From assembly GCA_005656395.1 (NCBI GenBank), contig SRSI01000012.1, forward strand, positions 186,001 to 250,000: a DNA stretch of 64,000 nucleotides, given 5' to 3'. Position numbers and translations under genes: made by a program. Of this stretch, positions 41,501 to 50,859 are shown in pieces; the stretch's first letter is position 1, and every line of letters starts with the position of its first letter. This DNA comes from Strongyloides papillosus (Eukaryota; Nematoda; Chromadorea; Rhabditida; Strongyloididae). A model generated the notes under the pieces. It was not told the origin of the DNA, did not search any database, and worked only from the letters and a program-made list of their open reading frames with translations.

Positions 41501-44500
41501 AGAATATTGTTGTGAAGTGATCAATCAAAAATTAATTCTACAATAATGTGTATTAATGTATATCTTTCAAATTAAAAAAAAACATTACAATAAAAGATAG
41601 AGAGGTATTGTATCTTTATCTTCTCTTGTTATGACGTTCAACATATTTTACATTCCATTCTTTAAAAACATTAACTATTGTCTATATTAATAATAATATT
41701 ATTAATTAAAATTACGTGAAGGGTACCCGTATTTTAATAATGATTAATAATTAAATATGTATTACTTATTTACCAAATATGAATTAGACAGTTATATTTT
41801 GGCAAATTAAAATAAAAAGTAGCACGGAATTATTTATAATTCCATGTGTTTTCCAAAAATTTAAATGAACGTTCAATGTAGCAAAAAAAACTATTTACTT
41901 TCAAAATTGTTTTTAATTTCGACTAAAATATTTATTTTTAACTAGAAAAAAGATAGGAGAAAAGTTTACTATTTAATTTTTCCAGGAAAATTATGTTATA
42001 TGATAAAAAAAAATCACTTGACATATATGGTTTACAAGTCACAAGATCTTTAATAACTTAAAATATATTGAGATAATTATTTTTAAGAATCTTGTGATAT
42101 ACATGTTCAGAAAGCGTCCCTGCTTTTTGTTTATTTCGGAAAATGAAGTGTAAAAGAAGAAGATACATATCAAAAACGGAGAGAGTTAATACACAACGAT
42201 GTGAAGAAGAAGATGCATCTAAAGATTATGTGTATTGTCAATGTTTAAATAATGTTTAGTTAGGTCAATTTTATAATATCATAAACATCCTATTCACTAC
42301 ATATATTTGTTAAAAGGCATTTTATGACTTTAAATAACTATATACAAAACCATAGTACTTTAATATCAGTTTGTCAACGTTTTTTAATGAATGAATTTTT
42401 GTGTTTTATGAGATGATTTATGTTATATACATGACTAAACCTGTGTTCAATTTTAATTCTTTTTTAACATATTCCACTTTTGGAGGTACAAATAAAAGTA
42501 TAAGCAATTACTTTAAAATTTACTTCGTTTCAAAAAGTTAAATGTGCAAATTGTTTTATCTTAAACTAATGTTTATAGTTGATCAAGAAAAAAAAGTTTT
42601 AACTATGTACAACCAGAAAGAACATATTATATACATATAAATATATATAAATAAATATATATGTAAAAATACATATTATATATATGCCGATAGAGTTGAT
42701 GGTAATTTTAAGGTGCGCAAATATAAATAAAACGCCTTGTTTTAAAAAAACAATTGTTTGTTATCTATTCCAATGAAAATAATAAAAAGGTGGGATTCAT
42801 GATCCGCAAATTGAGAAAGGCGGTCATTTGAAATATTCGGGTGCAAAACTTAAGAAAAATTTTTGTATTTAAGGAATTTTCAAAGACTTTAGTGATAAGA
42901 ATATCACAAATATTCTTTAATATTATGCATATAATAATTTACATCTATAATTTTATAACTTTAACATTGATCTCATCTATAATTGGAATTCCAAGTTTAA
43001 CTAATTATAATGTTGACAACAAATCTGCTAATCGTCCTGAAGGTAAATAATCACATATTTTATAGTTATAATTTTTTTAGTCTTACATTATAAACCATTA
43101 TCGGAAGCTCATGTTGTAAAACAAATAGCAACTGAACCAGTAGTTAATCCTGATGATGGGGATCTTTCAATGTATAGATTTGTTAATCCTTCCCAGTTAC
43201 CAAAGGGGGCAATGTTGGTAGCAGCAGAAGATGACCCTACTAATGAGGAATCAGGTGATTCATTTGTTATTAGCATGTCACCTATGGAGATGGTAAATGA
43301 TCCAAATGAGAAAAGTAAATTTTTGAATTCAAAACCTGTTGGTGAAGTTCCAAAAATACAATACAATTCAGAGGGGCAAATAAACCCCAATTCAAAAACA
43401 CTTTTTGGTGGAAGTAATGCTGTTATTAATCCTGCATCTTATTTTTTGCAGGGGGGAAACTTTGATAAAATAACCAAACCTAATTGTCAAATGGTTGGTT
43501 GTGATGGTCCATATCCAGAAGATCTTATGAATCATATTCTCGAACCATTCACAGAGATGTCTGAAGAAAATGTTCCTCAAACATGTAAACAACATTTCGT
43601 TGCATTAAATTCATGTGTCAACAATAAAGGTTATTCTATTGGAATGATTTGTACAATATGTTGTGAATGTACACAAGAATTTGAAACTGAGATGAAAAAA
43701 ACTATTGGATATAAACAAAACTAAAGTTATAAAGAAAATCTCTAAAAACAACTAAATTTTTCAATCAGAAAATGTATATAATAACTCTCCTATTCTTTGA
43801 CAATTTTTTGCTAAAAAAATACAAAAAAAGAACAAAATCAAAAATATTTTGAAAATTTACTGCGAATGGATATTTATATATATATTCAAAATTTAACTTT
43901 TGTATCAAAAGTAATAATTTTTTTAATACTAACAAACACAAATAATTAAAAAAGGATATTATTGGTCTCTATTCATATTATTTTAGACATACTAGAATTT
44001 ACTCACAAATGATTAACGTTCTCTGTATATATAATCATAAAAAAGTTATTTTATTTTTTTTATTAACACTTGTTTATAACTATTACCACCACAATTATCA
44101 ATATATAACACGTCTCAAATTTTTACAGAGATGTTATTTATGTAATTTATGTTAAATTTCCTTTTTACCAAATAAAGTAATAAATAAGTATACAGCATTT
44201 TTACGATAATGTTTTTGCAATATCTATTTTTTTTGTAGTAAAAATATGTTTTAGAAAATGGTACAAATTTACTCTCATTTACATTTAACATATCTAATAT
44301 TATAAATGGGATACCAATGTGTTTAAAATATGTAGTTAATAGTATGACATATAAAAAGACCATTTTTGTACTTTTTGTTAACTACTATTAATGAAGCATA
44401 AGAAAATTTAAATATCAATCTATCGAAGTAAATTAAAATTATAATAAATCAAGCTGCAACTGTACGTTTATCACGCCTAATTATCTATTATATACTACAA

Positions 44501-46613
44501 CTTATCAATAAGTAAAAATTGTATATATTTTATAAATAATATAAATATATTTATATATACCGCCTTAAAATCATTAAAAATATAACATGAACCTTGAGCT
44601 ACTTAGTGAAAAAATTTTTAAAAATATTATATGAAAACTTACATCATGTTTCAAATTTTCATTATTCAAATCTTTTACGTCATATGAATCCTGTTTTTTA
44701 AAAGGTAGTTGATTACATGCCAATTGGAAAATCTTTTTTAAATTTATATGTTTTTTCCTAGACACAATGGAATATTCATGGCATAATTTTTCAATAATGT
44801 TATCATTTTCATCCCTGTAAATATTAAATTTTTTAAATGATGTGTTTTTTGGTATTGTTATTGAAACCATAATCATATGTCATAAAATTTACCCTAAAGT
44901 TAAATTTGTAAAAAGCCCACAAGTGTAGCAATTAATTACACTCCAGAAGTAATCTATAAGGATTCTCACAAATTCATCATTAGCCATTTCCTCCTCAACA
45001 ACATTATCGTTAAAATCTACTCCTGTTATCAGATATTTATGTAGGTTACCAACGATATAACCACTATTAATGGCAAGTTTTTTTAAATTTGATTTCAAAT
45101 TTCTGATAACATTGATGAATTCAACTTTATCTTTGACACTTTCGTAAACAAATCCGCCTATCCGAGTAAGGTCTCCTATTAAAGATAAATATTTTATACA
45201 ATTATTTACGATAACAATCTTTGATGTTTCTAACCATGATTTTAAAAATAATCCTTTTCCTGCATCTATTTCTATTCCAGAAACACTCTTTAAATACTTA
45301 ATATTAACTTGTACTGTATTTCGATCGTAACCACTGATAATGATATACTTATCTTCACTTGAAGTATTACCAATAAGGAGAGTTGTACAATCCTGACTAG
45401 CATCAACATCAATTATATGATTATTATATCCAACTTTAAAAAGAAATGGAGTTAGAAAAAATTCTTGGTTTTGTTGTTTTAATTGCCCATTGATATTAGA
45501 ACCCCATACATATAATTGCCCTGAGGCTGTTAATGCTAAAGAATGATCACCACCGGAAACTATTTTTATAATCTTTTGATCCTCTAATCCATTAATTTTC
45601 TCCGGAGTATCACGCTGAAACTTATCACCACAACCTAATTGTCCAAAATCATTATTACCCCAGGCAAAAATTTCTGTTAGTATTTTGTCATCGCTATTTG
45701 TTTTAACATCAGGTGTAAATACAGAATCTTTCGAATTTGCAATAGAAAATTCTGAATTATCATTATTTTTGATAATATTTTGTAGACTGACAAAACAAAA
45801 TTGTGTTGTAAAACGGTTGGTATCTTTAGGCATATCAAAATTTATTCCACTAAGTTGATTTAGTGTTGCAGCATCTATTGTATGATGACGTTCTAATTGC
45901 TTTTTACTACAAAATGGTTTCCATGAAAATAATTTTTCACTTTCACGGCGAGTCATTGTTTTTTCTTTTAAAATACTACTATCACTTACAGTTTCTGTCA
46001 GATCTTTTGATGCGATAATTGTTTGGTCTATTTTATCTGAATTTGTATCATCTTCACAACACAAATTGTTTGCATCATCGCCAATCTTAAAAATAGCTTC
46101 ATTCAATGGTTTACCAACTAGTGCTACAAAATGATCATTACCACTGACTAGATCAAGAACAGACCTTCCAATTCCAAGGTTAAGGAATACGCATTCAATA
46201 GTTGTATCAGTATTCAATTTTTTTATTTCAAAACTCCACAATTTTCCATACTTATCAAAACAACAACCTGTATCTTTAGATATAACTAGTTTCTTTATAA
46301 AAATAATATTTTTCTCTAAATCTTTATCAATATCATGGTCATAATTTTTAATATTTTTTATAAATTTTATTTCTTTCCAACACTCATTTTTCCAGTAAAA
46401 TATTTTATTCATTTCCTCATTAAATATAAAAACTTTTCCCAGATGTGAATAATATGAGGTAATTTTAGGTAATTCATTAAACACTTTTTCATTACCATCA
46501 TACAAATAACCATCAATTAACGTATAACTTTTAAATGTTGTATTAATAATTTTTCTATTATCCTCCACTTCTTTAATAGCTCCATTATCCCAGGTATATA
46601 AATATAATATCAT
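23321..46613 (-). CDS. ALS2: Alsin (ALS2) Rab5/Rac guanine-nucleotide exchange factor, spread over 23.3 kb
   Basis: Minus-strand CDS in five exons: 46613-44893, 44814-44643, 40462-40043, 39912-38062, 23548-23321, giving 1,463 aa (human alsin 1,657). All splice sites are GT..AG and every join keeps frame (phases 2,0,0,0). The order matches alsin: RCC1-like repeats (about 150-380), a DH-like helical region (about 470-690, weakly conserved), PH-like (about 690-775), MORN repeats (about 830-1060), then a VPS9 domain reaching the C-terminus. Family role: GEF for Rab5 on endosomes, with a Rac-linked DH/PH. Introns are 78, 4,180, 130 and 14,513 nt. The two large ones each contain a + strand gene (42925-43724 and 35339-37491). 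Gene predictors would easily split this locus into separate RCC1, MORN and orphan pieces. The joins are inferred from frame and homology, not transcripts. Confidence 0.85.
23549..35338. other. 11.8 kb of non-coding DNA inside alsin intron 4, upstream of a nested + strand gene
   Basis: This is the part of the 14.5-kb alsin intron (23549-38061) that contains no gene. It is extremely AT-rich with TA microsatellite-like tracts (e.g. 26440-26470 and 34855-34920). Open frames at 25429-25656, 27197-27457, 30222-30476 and 34858-35067 lack ATG or protein-like composition, or both. The AGTGCA/TGCACT hexamer is clearly over-represented here (separate entry). It may serve as the regulatory region of the nested gene at 35339. 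Confidence 0.5.
24691..32756. promoter_or_regulatory. Cluster of AGTGCA/TGCACT hexamers (DAF-12-type half-sites)
   Basis: By eye I find AGTGCA at 24691, 25642, 30221 and 32350, and TGCACT at 25657, 26138, 30223, 30753, 31007, 31037, 31469, 31536 and 32751. Base composition would predict about two. At 25642-25662 two copies face each other with a 9-nt spacer, extending to AAAGTGCA/TGCACTTT. At 30221-30228 they overlap as AGTGCACT. Seven sites carry TGCACTTT or its complement, two sharing GAAATGCACTTTT. AGTGCA is the published half-site of the nematode steroid receptor DAF-12, usually as a direct repeat with a 5-nt gap; that exact spacing is not seen here. Confidence 0.3.
35339..37491 (+). CDS. 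Asn/Ser-rich, probably nuclear protein nested in an alsin intron; family unknown
   Basis: CDS: 35339-36025, 36109-36636, 36943-37491 (introns 83 and 306 nt, all phase 0), 587 aa. It starts at the ATG at 35339 (MVKMQSSTIDTLPQ). The N-terminal 230 residues are rich in Asn, Ser, Thr and Gln, including a QQQKPQQPP patch. The middle has a Gly run, a basic RKRK cluster (about residue 310) that may be a nuclear localisation signal, and SIELFERRRAFSDMP. Exon 3 begins with the only segment that looks folded (LIPSDGKARLVESLAAMCLM, about residues 406-425), followed by acidic and Ser-rich sequence and a C-terminal hydrophobic helix (AFNDMLDGILNNILGN). No DNA-binding domain was recognised. Composition recalls transcriptional co-regulators. 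It lies wholly within alsin intron 4, antisense to alsin. Confidence 0.75.
37492..38061. other. Remainder of alsin intron 4 and 3' UTR of the nested gene
   Basis: AT-rich sequence between the stop of the nested + strand gene and the alsin exon 4 donor (GTATGT read on the minus strand, 38061-38056). No other feature was seen. Confidence 0.45.
38062..39912 (-). CDS. ALS2: Alsin exon 4: MORN repeats and start of the VPS9 region
   Basis: 617 codons between a TATTACAG acceptor (39913-39914) and an AAAG|GTATGT donor. The frame runs past the donor to a stop at 38014, but those 15 extra codons are intron. From about codon 50 come MORN repeats of the form Y.G.W.NGK.HG.G...: e.g. ATYTGLWKNGKPHGKG, YKGNFINGLIEGYGK, YRGYFKNGHREGFG, YLGMWENDLRHGKG. 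Human alsin has eight MORN motifs at the same position. The last ~300 residues correspond to the linker and helical bundle before VPS9, ending KKLSILEETFDDILK. MORN repeats are implicated in alsin self-association and lipid or membrane contact. Confidence 0.85.
40043..40462 (-). CDS. ALS2: Alsin exon 3: end of DH-like and PH-like region
   Basis: 140 codons, from a TTTTATAG acceptor (40463-40464) to an AAG|GTAAGA donor at 40042, phase 0 at both ends. The second half has PH-type strand content (GRSWIKLIIFNDGISII and WIIEKDTGENN), the same position as 'WFILFNDALVHA' in human alsin's PH domain. The first part (YFTLLEIIDNYSESTYDLWQ) is helical and would close the DH domain. Sequence conservation is weak here and assignment relies on order and frame. 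Confidence 0.7.
40463..42924. other. Alsin intron 2, part upstream of a nested secreted-protein gene
   Basis: AT-rich intronic DNA (intron 2 spans 40463-44642). No coding features except the nested + strand gene that follows. The stretch 42090-42260 is somewhat less AT-rich and could be part of that gene's promoter. Confidence 0.4.
42925..43724 (+). CDS. Secreted Cys-rich protein nested in alsin intron 2; family unknown
   Basis: CDS: 42925-43042 and 43081-43724, 253 aa; intron only 38 nt, phase 1 (G+TC). I start at the ATG at 42925, whose hydrophobic run (IIIYIYNFITLTLISSIIG) is a good signal peptide; the frame upstream to the GTG at 42841 is not needed. The middle is acidic and Asn/Pro-rich. 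The C-terminal 80 residues carry nine Cys (..NCQMVGCDGPYP.., ..QTCKQHFVALNSC.., ..MICTICCECTQEF..), suggesting a compact disulfide-bonded domain. The spacing was not recognised. Lying wholly inside an alsin intron on the opposite strand, it probably has its own promoter. Confidence 0.75.
43725..44642. other. Alsin intron 2, part downstream of the nested gene
   Basis: 3' UTR of the nested gene, then AT-rich intron to the exon 2 donor. The ORF at 44115-44363 has the Ile/Lys/Phe/Tyr-heavy composition of chance frames. No feature is supported. Confidence 0.4.
44893..46613 (-). CDS. ALS2: Alsin exon 1: RCC1-like repeats
   Basis: Starts at the ATG at 46613. Clear RCC1 blocks are IFAWGNNDFGQLGCGDKF (residues 315-332), VSGGDHSLALTASGQLYVWG (352-371) and a more divergent DLVSGNDHFVALVG (154-167). 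A Ser/Asp-rich insert (about 180-310) separates them. The exon ends in phase 2 at a GG|GTAAAT donor, and a TAA overlaps that donor. A 78-nt intron to ATATTTACAG (44815-44892) restores frame with exon 2 (44814-44643, GDENDNIIEKL...), so the apparent stop is not a real truncation. Confidence 0.82.
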
Positions 46614-47376
46614 ATATACGGATTATAATAATAAATCCTCAAAAAAATATTTAAACAGTTTTAGATCTAAAATTAAAAAAAAATGAAATACATATTTGTA
46701 AAATATAGAAAAAATATCAAATGGCCTTACACCAAAATTATATAATATTAAAATTTATTTACCAATAATAACACACCAAAAATTTCTCTCTCGCATTAAA
46801 ATTTTGTTTATGAAACAAGAAATATGATAACTTGAAGTTGTTTGAAAAAAAACATAAATTTAATCAATACTTTAAATGTAGCATTAAAATAATAGCTTAA
46901 AAAATGTCTCCATTTGTTTAACTTTTCAAAAACGTTAAAATAATTTCCTTCTATCACCCATATATCGTGGAAAACTGGCTCGTGAAAGGAAAAAATGTAA
47001 TTAAAGTTATATGACTATCTAATGTGGTCATGGCATAAAAGAAGAAGAAAAAAAATATCCTTCTAGCTGTTGTACAGATAAAAAGGGATGAATGTTTAAA
47101 TACATATATGGACACATATTTTCAATATTAAAGAAAAATATATATACATTATAAAATTGAAAAAGTAATGAAGCAGTATCAATATGAACTACGACCATCA
47201 ATTAAAAAAGAATAAATGACAATGACAAAACAACAGTATATGTATCATCAAAAGACTATATTAAAATGTGGAGAAAAAATTTTATTTAAGGATATAAACC
47301 TAATTAGTAGAAGAATGATTTCAAATGTCTTTTTTGGAATTTAAAAAAAAATATCTAATTTAATAACATTTTTTGT
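46614..47376. other. Spacer between NDUFA1 and alsin (both -)
   Basis: Probably holds the alsin promoter or 5' UTR next to 46613 and the NDUFA1 3' UTR. AT-rich, no open frame of note. Confidence 0.4.
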
Positions 47377-47636
47377 CTATCCTTTGATTGATTCTAATCC
47401 TGAAAGAACATATTGGTTTCCAGTAAGCTTATGATCACGTTTAGAATTATGAATTCTACAAAATTGGATAAATAATATAAAATTGATGTCATATTTAAAT
47501 CATACCTATCACGGGTGCAGTAATTTCTACGAAACATTCTACCAGTGTCAAGTTTATTAAATGGATAAGACATGTACATTGCCCCAAAAATGAAAGCTGT
47601 TGTTACTATACCAGAATATGCTTGTTCAAACCACAT
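47377..47636 (-). CDS. NDUFA1: NADH dehydrogenase 1 alpha subcomplex subunit 1 (NDUFA1, MWFE)
   Basis: Small inner-membrane accessory subunit of respiratory complex I. CDS on the minus strand: 47636-47506 and 47455-47377 (50-nt intron, phase 2), 69 aa; the human protein has 70. It opens with the family's hallmark MWFE, followed by one membrane segment (SGIVTTAFIFGAMYMSYPF). Exon 2 gives CTRDRIHNSKRDHKLTGNQY and ends VLSGLESIKG, paralleling the human tail with ERDRRISG and ...SKGLENID. A contiguous 80-aa reading without splicing runs through the intron and loses this conserved end. The ATG sits directly on a TTTTTTAG, so the start is certain. Confidence 0.9.
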
Positions 47637-47645
47637 CTAAAAAAT
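47637..47645 (-). promoter_or_regulatory. Splice acceptor abutting the NDUFA1 start codon (trans-splice site candidate)
   Basis: Read on the minus strand, the sequence is ATTTTTTAG immediately followed by ATGTGG. With no room for a 5' UTR, this is most simply a spliced-leader addition site, known in nematodes, or the acceptor of an unseen 5' UTR intron. Confidence 0.5.
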
Positions 47646-47878
47646 AGTAAATATTATTATTGAATTAGAAATAGTAAAAAAATATGAGATATCAAATAAA
47701 ATTATTTAATTAGTACAACAAAATAACACAACATTTGTTTACATTTCCATTGGAATAGTGGTTATCTTTTTATTCTTGAGAAATTTATAAATTTCTAATA
47801 ATTTACTATTATTAAGTTTATGTTAAAAATTAAAAAAAAAGAGATCTTATTTTTAATTATTTATTAAACGTTATATTG

Positions 47879-49474
47879 TTATGTTGCCATTTTATAAGTT
47901 TCATTTTTCATACAAACATCATTATCTTCCTCAGGCACACACTTGAAAACTATCTTAGCAATAACAATTAATTTTTTATCAAACGTATGTAAATAAGATT
48001 TGATATTTTGGAGCATTTTTTGTTTTTGTAATCTTTCATCAAAAAATATTAAGTAAATTGTTCCTGATAGTATAAATATAATAAAATTAATTAATACAGA
48101 AGTTATTTCTTCATATGCTACTATTAGTACGGTTGCTGTACAAGTTGCAAAAAAGATGAAAGGCACAATGATTGGTGATTTGAAAGTTGATTTAAGATTG
48201 TAATGTTCCGGAGTTTTGTAACGTATCCACATCAATGCTCCTACTGTAACGGCACGTTGACACCATTGAGCAATTCCAGAAAATTTAAGAAGAAACTCAA
48301 TATTTCCTGAGAATAAGGCTAATACCACAAAGATAGCATGAAGAGTTAAAGCTAAACGTGGACTATCTGATGATCCATTTTTGCATGAAATAAATTTAGG
48401 TAAATATTTTTTTTCAGCTGCCGATTGCAAAAAACGACTGGCTGCAAATATTGAACTGTTCAATGAACCAATTAAAATTATACAAATAATAAATGGTATG
48501 ATGGGTTCAAGGATGTAAAGTGTTTTTGATACGAAAGTACTAGCAACAGTGGTTGTATTAAGAATACTATCCAAATCAAGAACACTATAGTATGCACCAT
48601 TTAAAGATAATATAATAATTGATACTAAAGCTATCCCAATAATAACAGCAATTGGAAGATTTGTTTTTGGATTCTTTAATTCACCCGCTCCGAAATTTAA
48701 AACATCCCAACCATCGAATGTAAAAAGTGCTGCAATAAATGCAACAACCAAATTTAATGGCTTGTAATTTCCAGTCTCCAAAGAATGATCCCAATAATTA
48801 GGTAAATTTTCTTCAGTAAAAATAAAATAGATTCCTGTCAATATTAATATTGCTGGTGCAGCAATTTTACATACAGAGGCGCATATATTGAATTTTGCAA
48901 CAACTTTTCCTAGTGATTGAAAATTCAACAATATAATGATTAACAATAATATTATTTGTATTATTCGTCCACAAACTTTACTATGGAAAGAATCAATAAA
49001 TTGAATATTGAAGCATTTAAGAAAGTATTCACTAAATGTTTGTAATTGAATTGCCACAATACTCGGATACAATATTAGACATCCACTTATCATAAAAATA
49101 AAAGCAACTATTCTCCTATAAATTATATTAAAGTAAGACAAAATGATCAAAATGAAAGCTTACCAATTAATTTTACACAAATAGGCAAAATCAGCTCCAG
49201 ATTCAGTAATCATAGAACCAATTTCGGCATATGATAAAGCTCCAAATAATGATGTTACAGCTGCAAGACTGAATATAATCATTGAAAGACCCGATGATTC
49301 TGTATGACGAATGACTTCTGTTGGTGCAACAAAAATTCCAGCTCCAATAACATTTCCAACAATATAACCAACTGCCAAAAGAATGCCAATAGAATTACGA
49401 TTAACAACAACTTCTTTATTTGATTTCTTTCCACTTGTTAATGATGTTTCTGAACATGATTCGATATTTGACAT
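47879..49474 (-). CDS. SLC7-family amino-acid transporter (LAT/AAT light-chain type)
   Basis: APC-superfamily exchanger of the plasma membrane. CDS: 49474-49164 and 49115-47879 (48-nt intron, phase 2, joining ..LCKINW|RIVAFIFM), 515 aa, the usual size. After a ~25-residue cytosolic head comes TM1 with the unwound-helix motif GNVIGAGIFVAP (about residues 39-50). About 11-12 membrane segments follow, including FTFDGWDVLNFGAGELKNP, typical of LAT/y+LAT proteins. LAT light chains bind a 4F2-type heavy chain through a Cys after TM3. Cysteines occur nearby (FLKCFN, SKVCGR), but I cannot tell whether one is equivalent. A separate TTTTTTTAG acceptor lies about 13 nt before the ATG. The NDUFA1 start is 242 nt downstream on the same strand. 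Confidence 0.9.
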
Positions 49475-50859
49475 AATTAATGTATACTAAAAAAATATGT
49501 ATAAGTTTAGTTAAATAAATTAAAATTTTTATGATAGTTTTTATTTTGCGTATACATTCATAAATATAATCTATGATAAAAATATTATTACATTGGAGGA
49601 AGGAAATAATTATAATAAAATTACCAAGAATACACTACTTTTAATATAATTATTTTTTTTTGCAAATATAAAATTTAATGTATTATGATAGGATAATAAA
49701 TTGTTAATACCTGATACACAAATTTTATAAAGCAAAAATTATAAACATAATCTAGAAGTAAATATTCTTATAAATTTGGTATTTATAAAATATATTATAA
49801 TTAAACTTTTAAAATAGATTATGTTATCAAAGAACATTTATTAAAAAAATTAACCTTTTTCAATTAATTATTTGTTTATTTTTTTACTTAATTATGTCTA
49901 ATTAAATAAAATAAAATTGAATCTTATTGCACTTTAATAAAAGGTTTGAGGAGATTTTTTCATTTGAAGAGCAATTTATTCAAGGCATTATTTAAAGCTA
50001 AGAAAAAAGCTACATTAAATATTATAGCCAGAGAAAATTTTTGCGTATAAATATTTCTATATAATGTATGTCGATATAGGGCTTGTAAATTTGTGAGTCT
50101 AAAGATTAGCATAGAATATAAAAAGAGATATATTAAGTTGTGTGCGGCGTCATCCTCCTTTCTATAATTGTGTACAAGATTTAAATTAGAAAAATAAGAA
50201 TGACGCAATAAAAATTTCTCATTAGTTTTTTTATGAACTTAAAAACTCAGAAAGTGTACATTTTTTATAAGATTTAATATTTTAAAGTAAACAACGTTAT
50301 CTTAGAATCAATGACAACAATCTCTATAAATCTGGTTGATTGAGATTATTTAATAGTTTATTGTTATATTGTTGTAAAGAAGATATAGATAACATATATT
50401 GTGATATTTAAAGTTCCCAAGTAATTTTAAACATAAAAGTATGGTGTACTTTTATTTTTATGTATAATATAGTTACTTATTATATTTACTGGTAGCTGAA
50501 TATTACTATACGACTAGAAATCTTAAAATTCTTAAATAATAAAAATGTAAGTGTTGGTGTGGGAAATAAAAAACTAGTAATGAAGTTTAAAAAACAAAAC
50601 ACGTTTAAAAAAATTTCATTTTAAAAGATTAAAAATTAAACAATATAAATCTTTTATTATTGAAAATAACAAATAAGTACACAAATAAGATGATGTTATT
50701 ATCATTATAATTGCTCATTGAGATCTCAACTCTACTAATTTTTTGATAATATATTAGTATAACTTTTCATTGCTGAAGTAATTAGATTAACAGAGCATAC
50801 ACTAAAACATAATACAACTACAAAGAATAATATAAATGTAATATTAAATTAAATACTTA
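49475..50859. other. Spacer between INTS7 and the transporter; contains one doubtful small ORF
   Basis: Mostly AT-rich. On the minus strand 50208-49960 is an 82-codon frame with two hydrophobic stretches (LIYLFLYSMLIF and FSLAIIFNVAFFLAL) and a less biased start (KEDDAAHN). It begins with TTG, and an ATTATAG acceptor precedes the KEDDAAHN codons, so it could be the last exon of a small membrane-protein gene. No upstream exon with an ATG was found. I do not call a gene here. Confidence 0.25.

Noticed and set aside
44877..44892. Stops between two same-frame alsin reading blocks, suggesting a pseudogene
   Set aside because: A 78-nt GT..AG intron (44815-44892) removes them and keeps frame, so the gene is intact.
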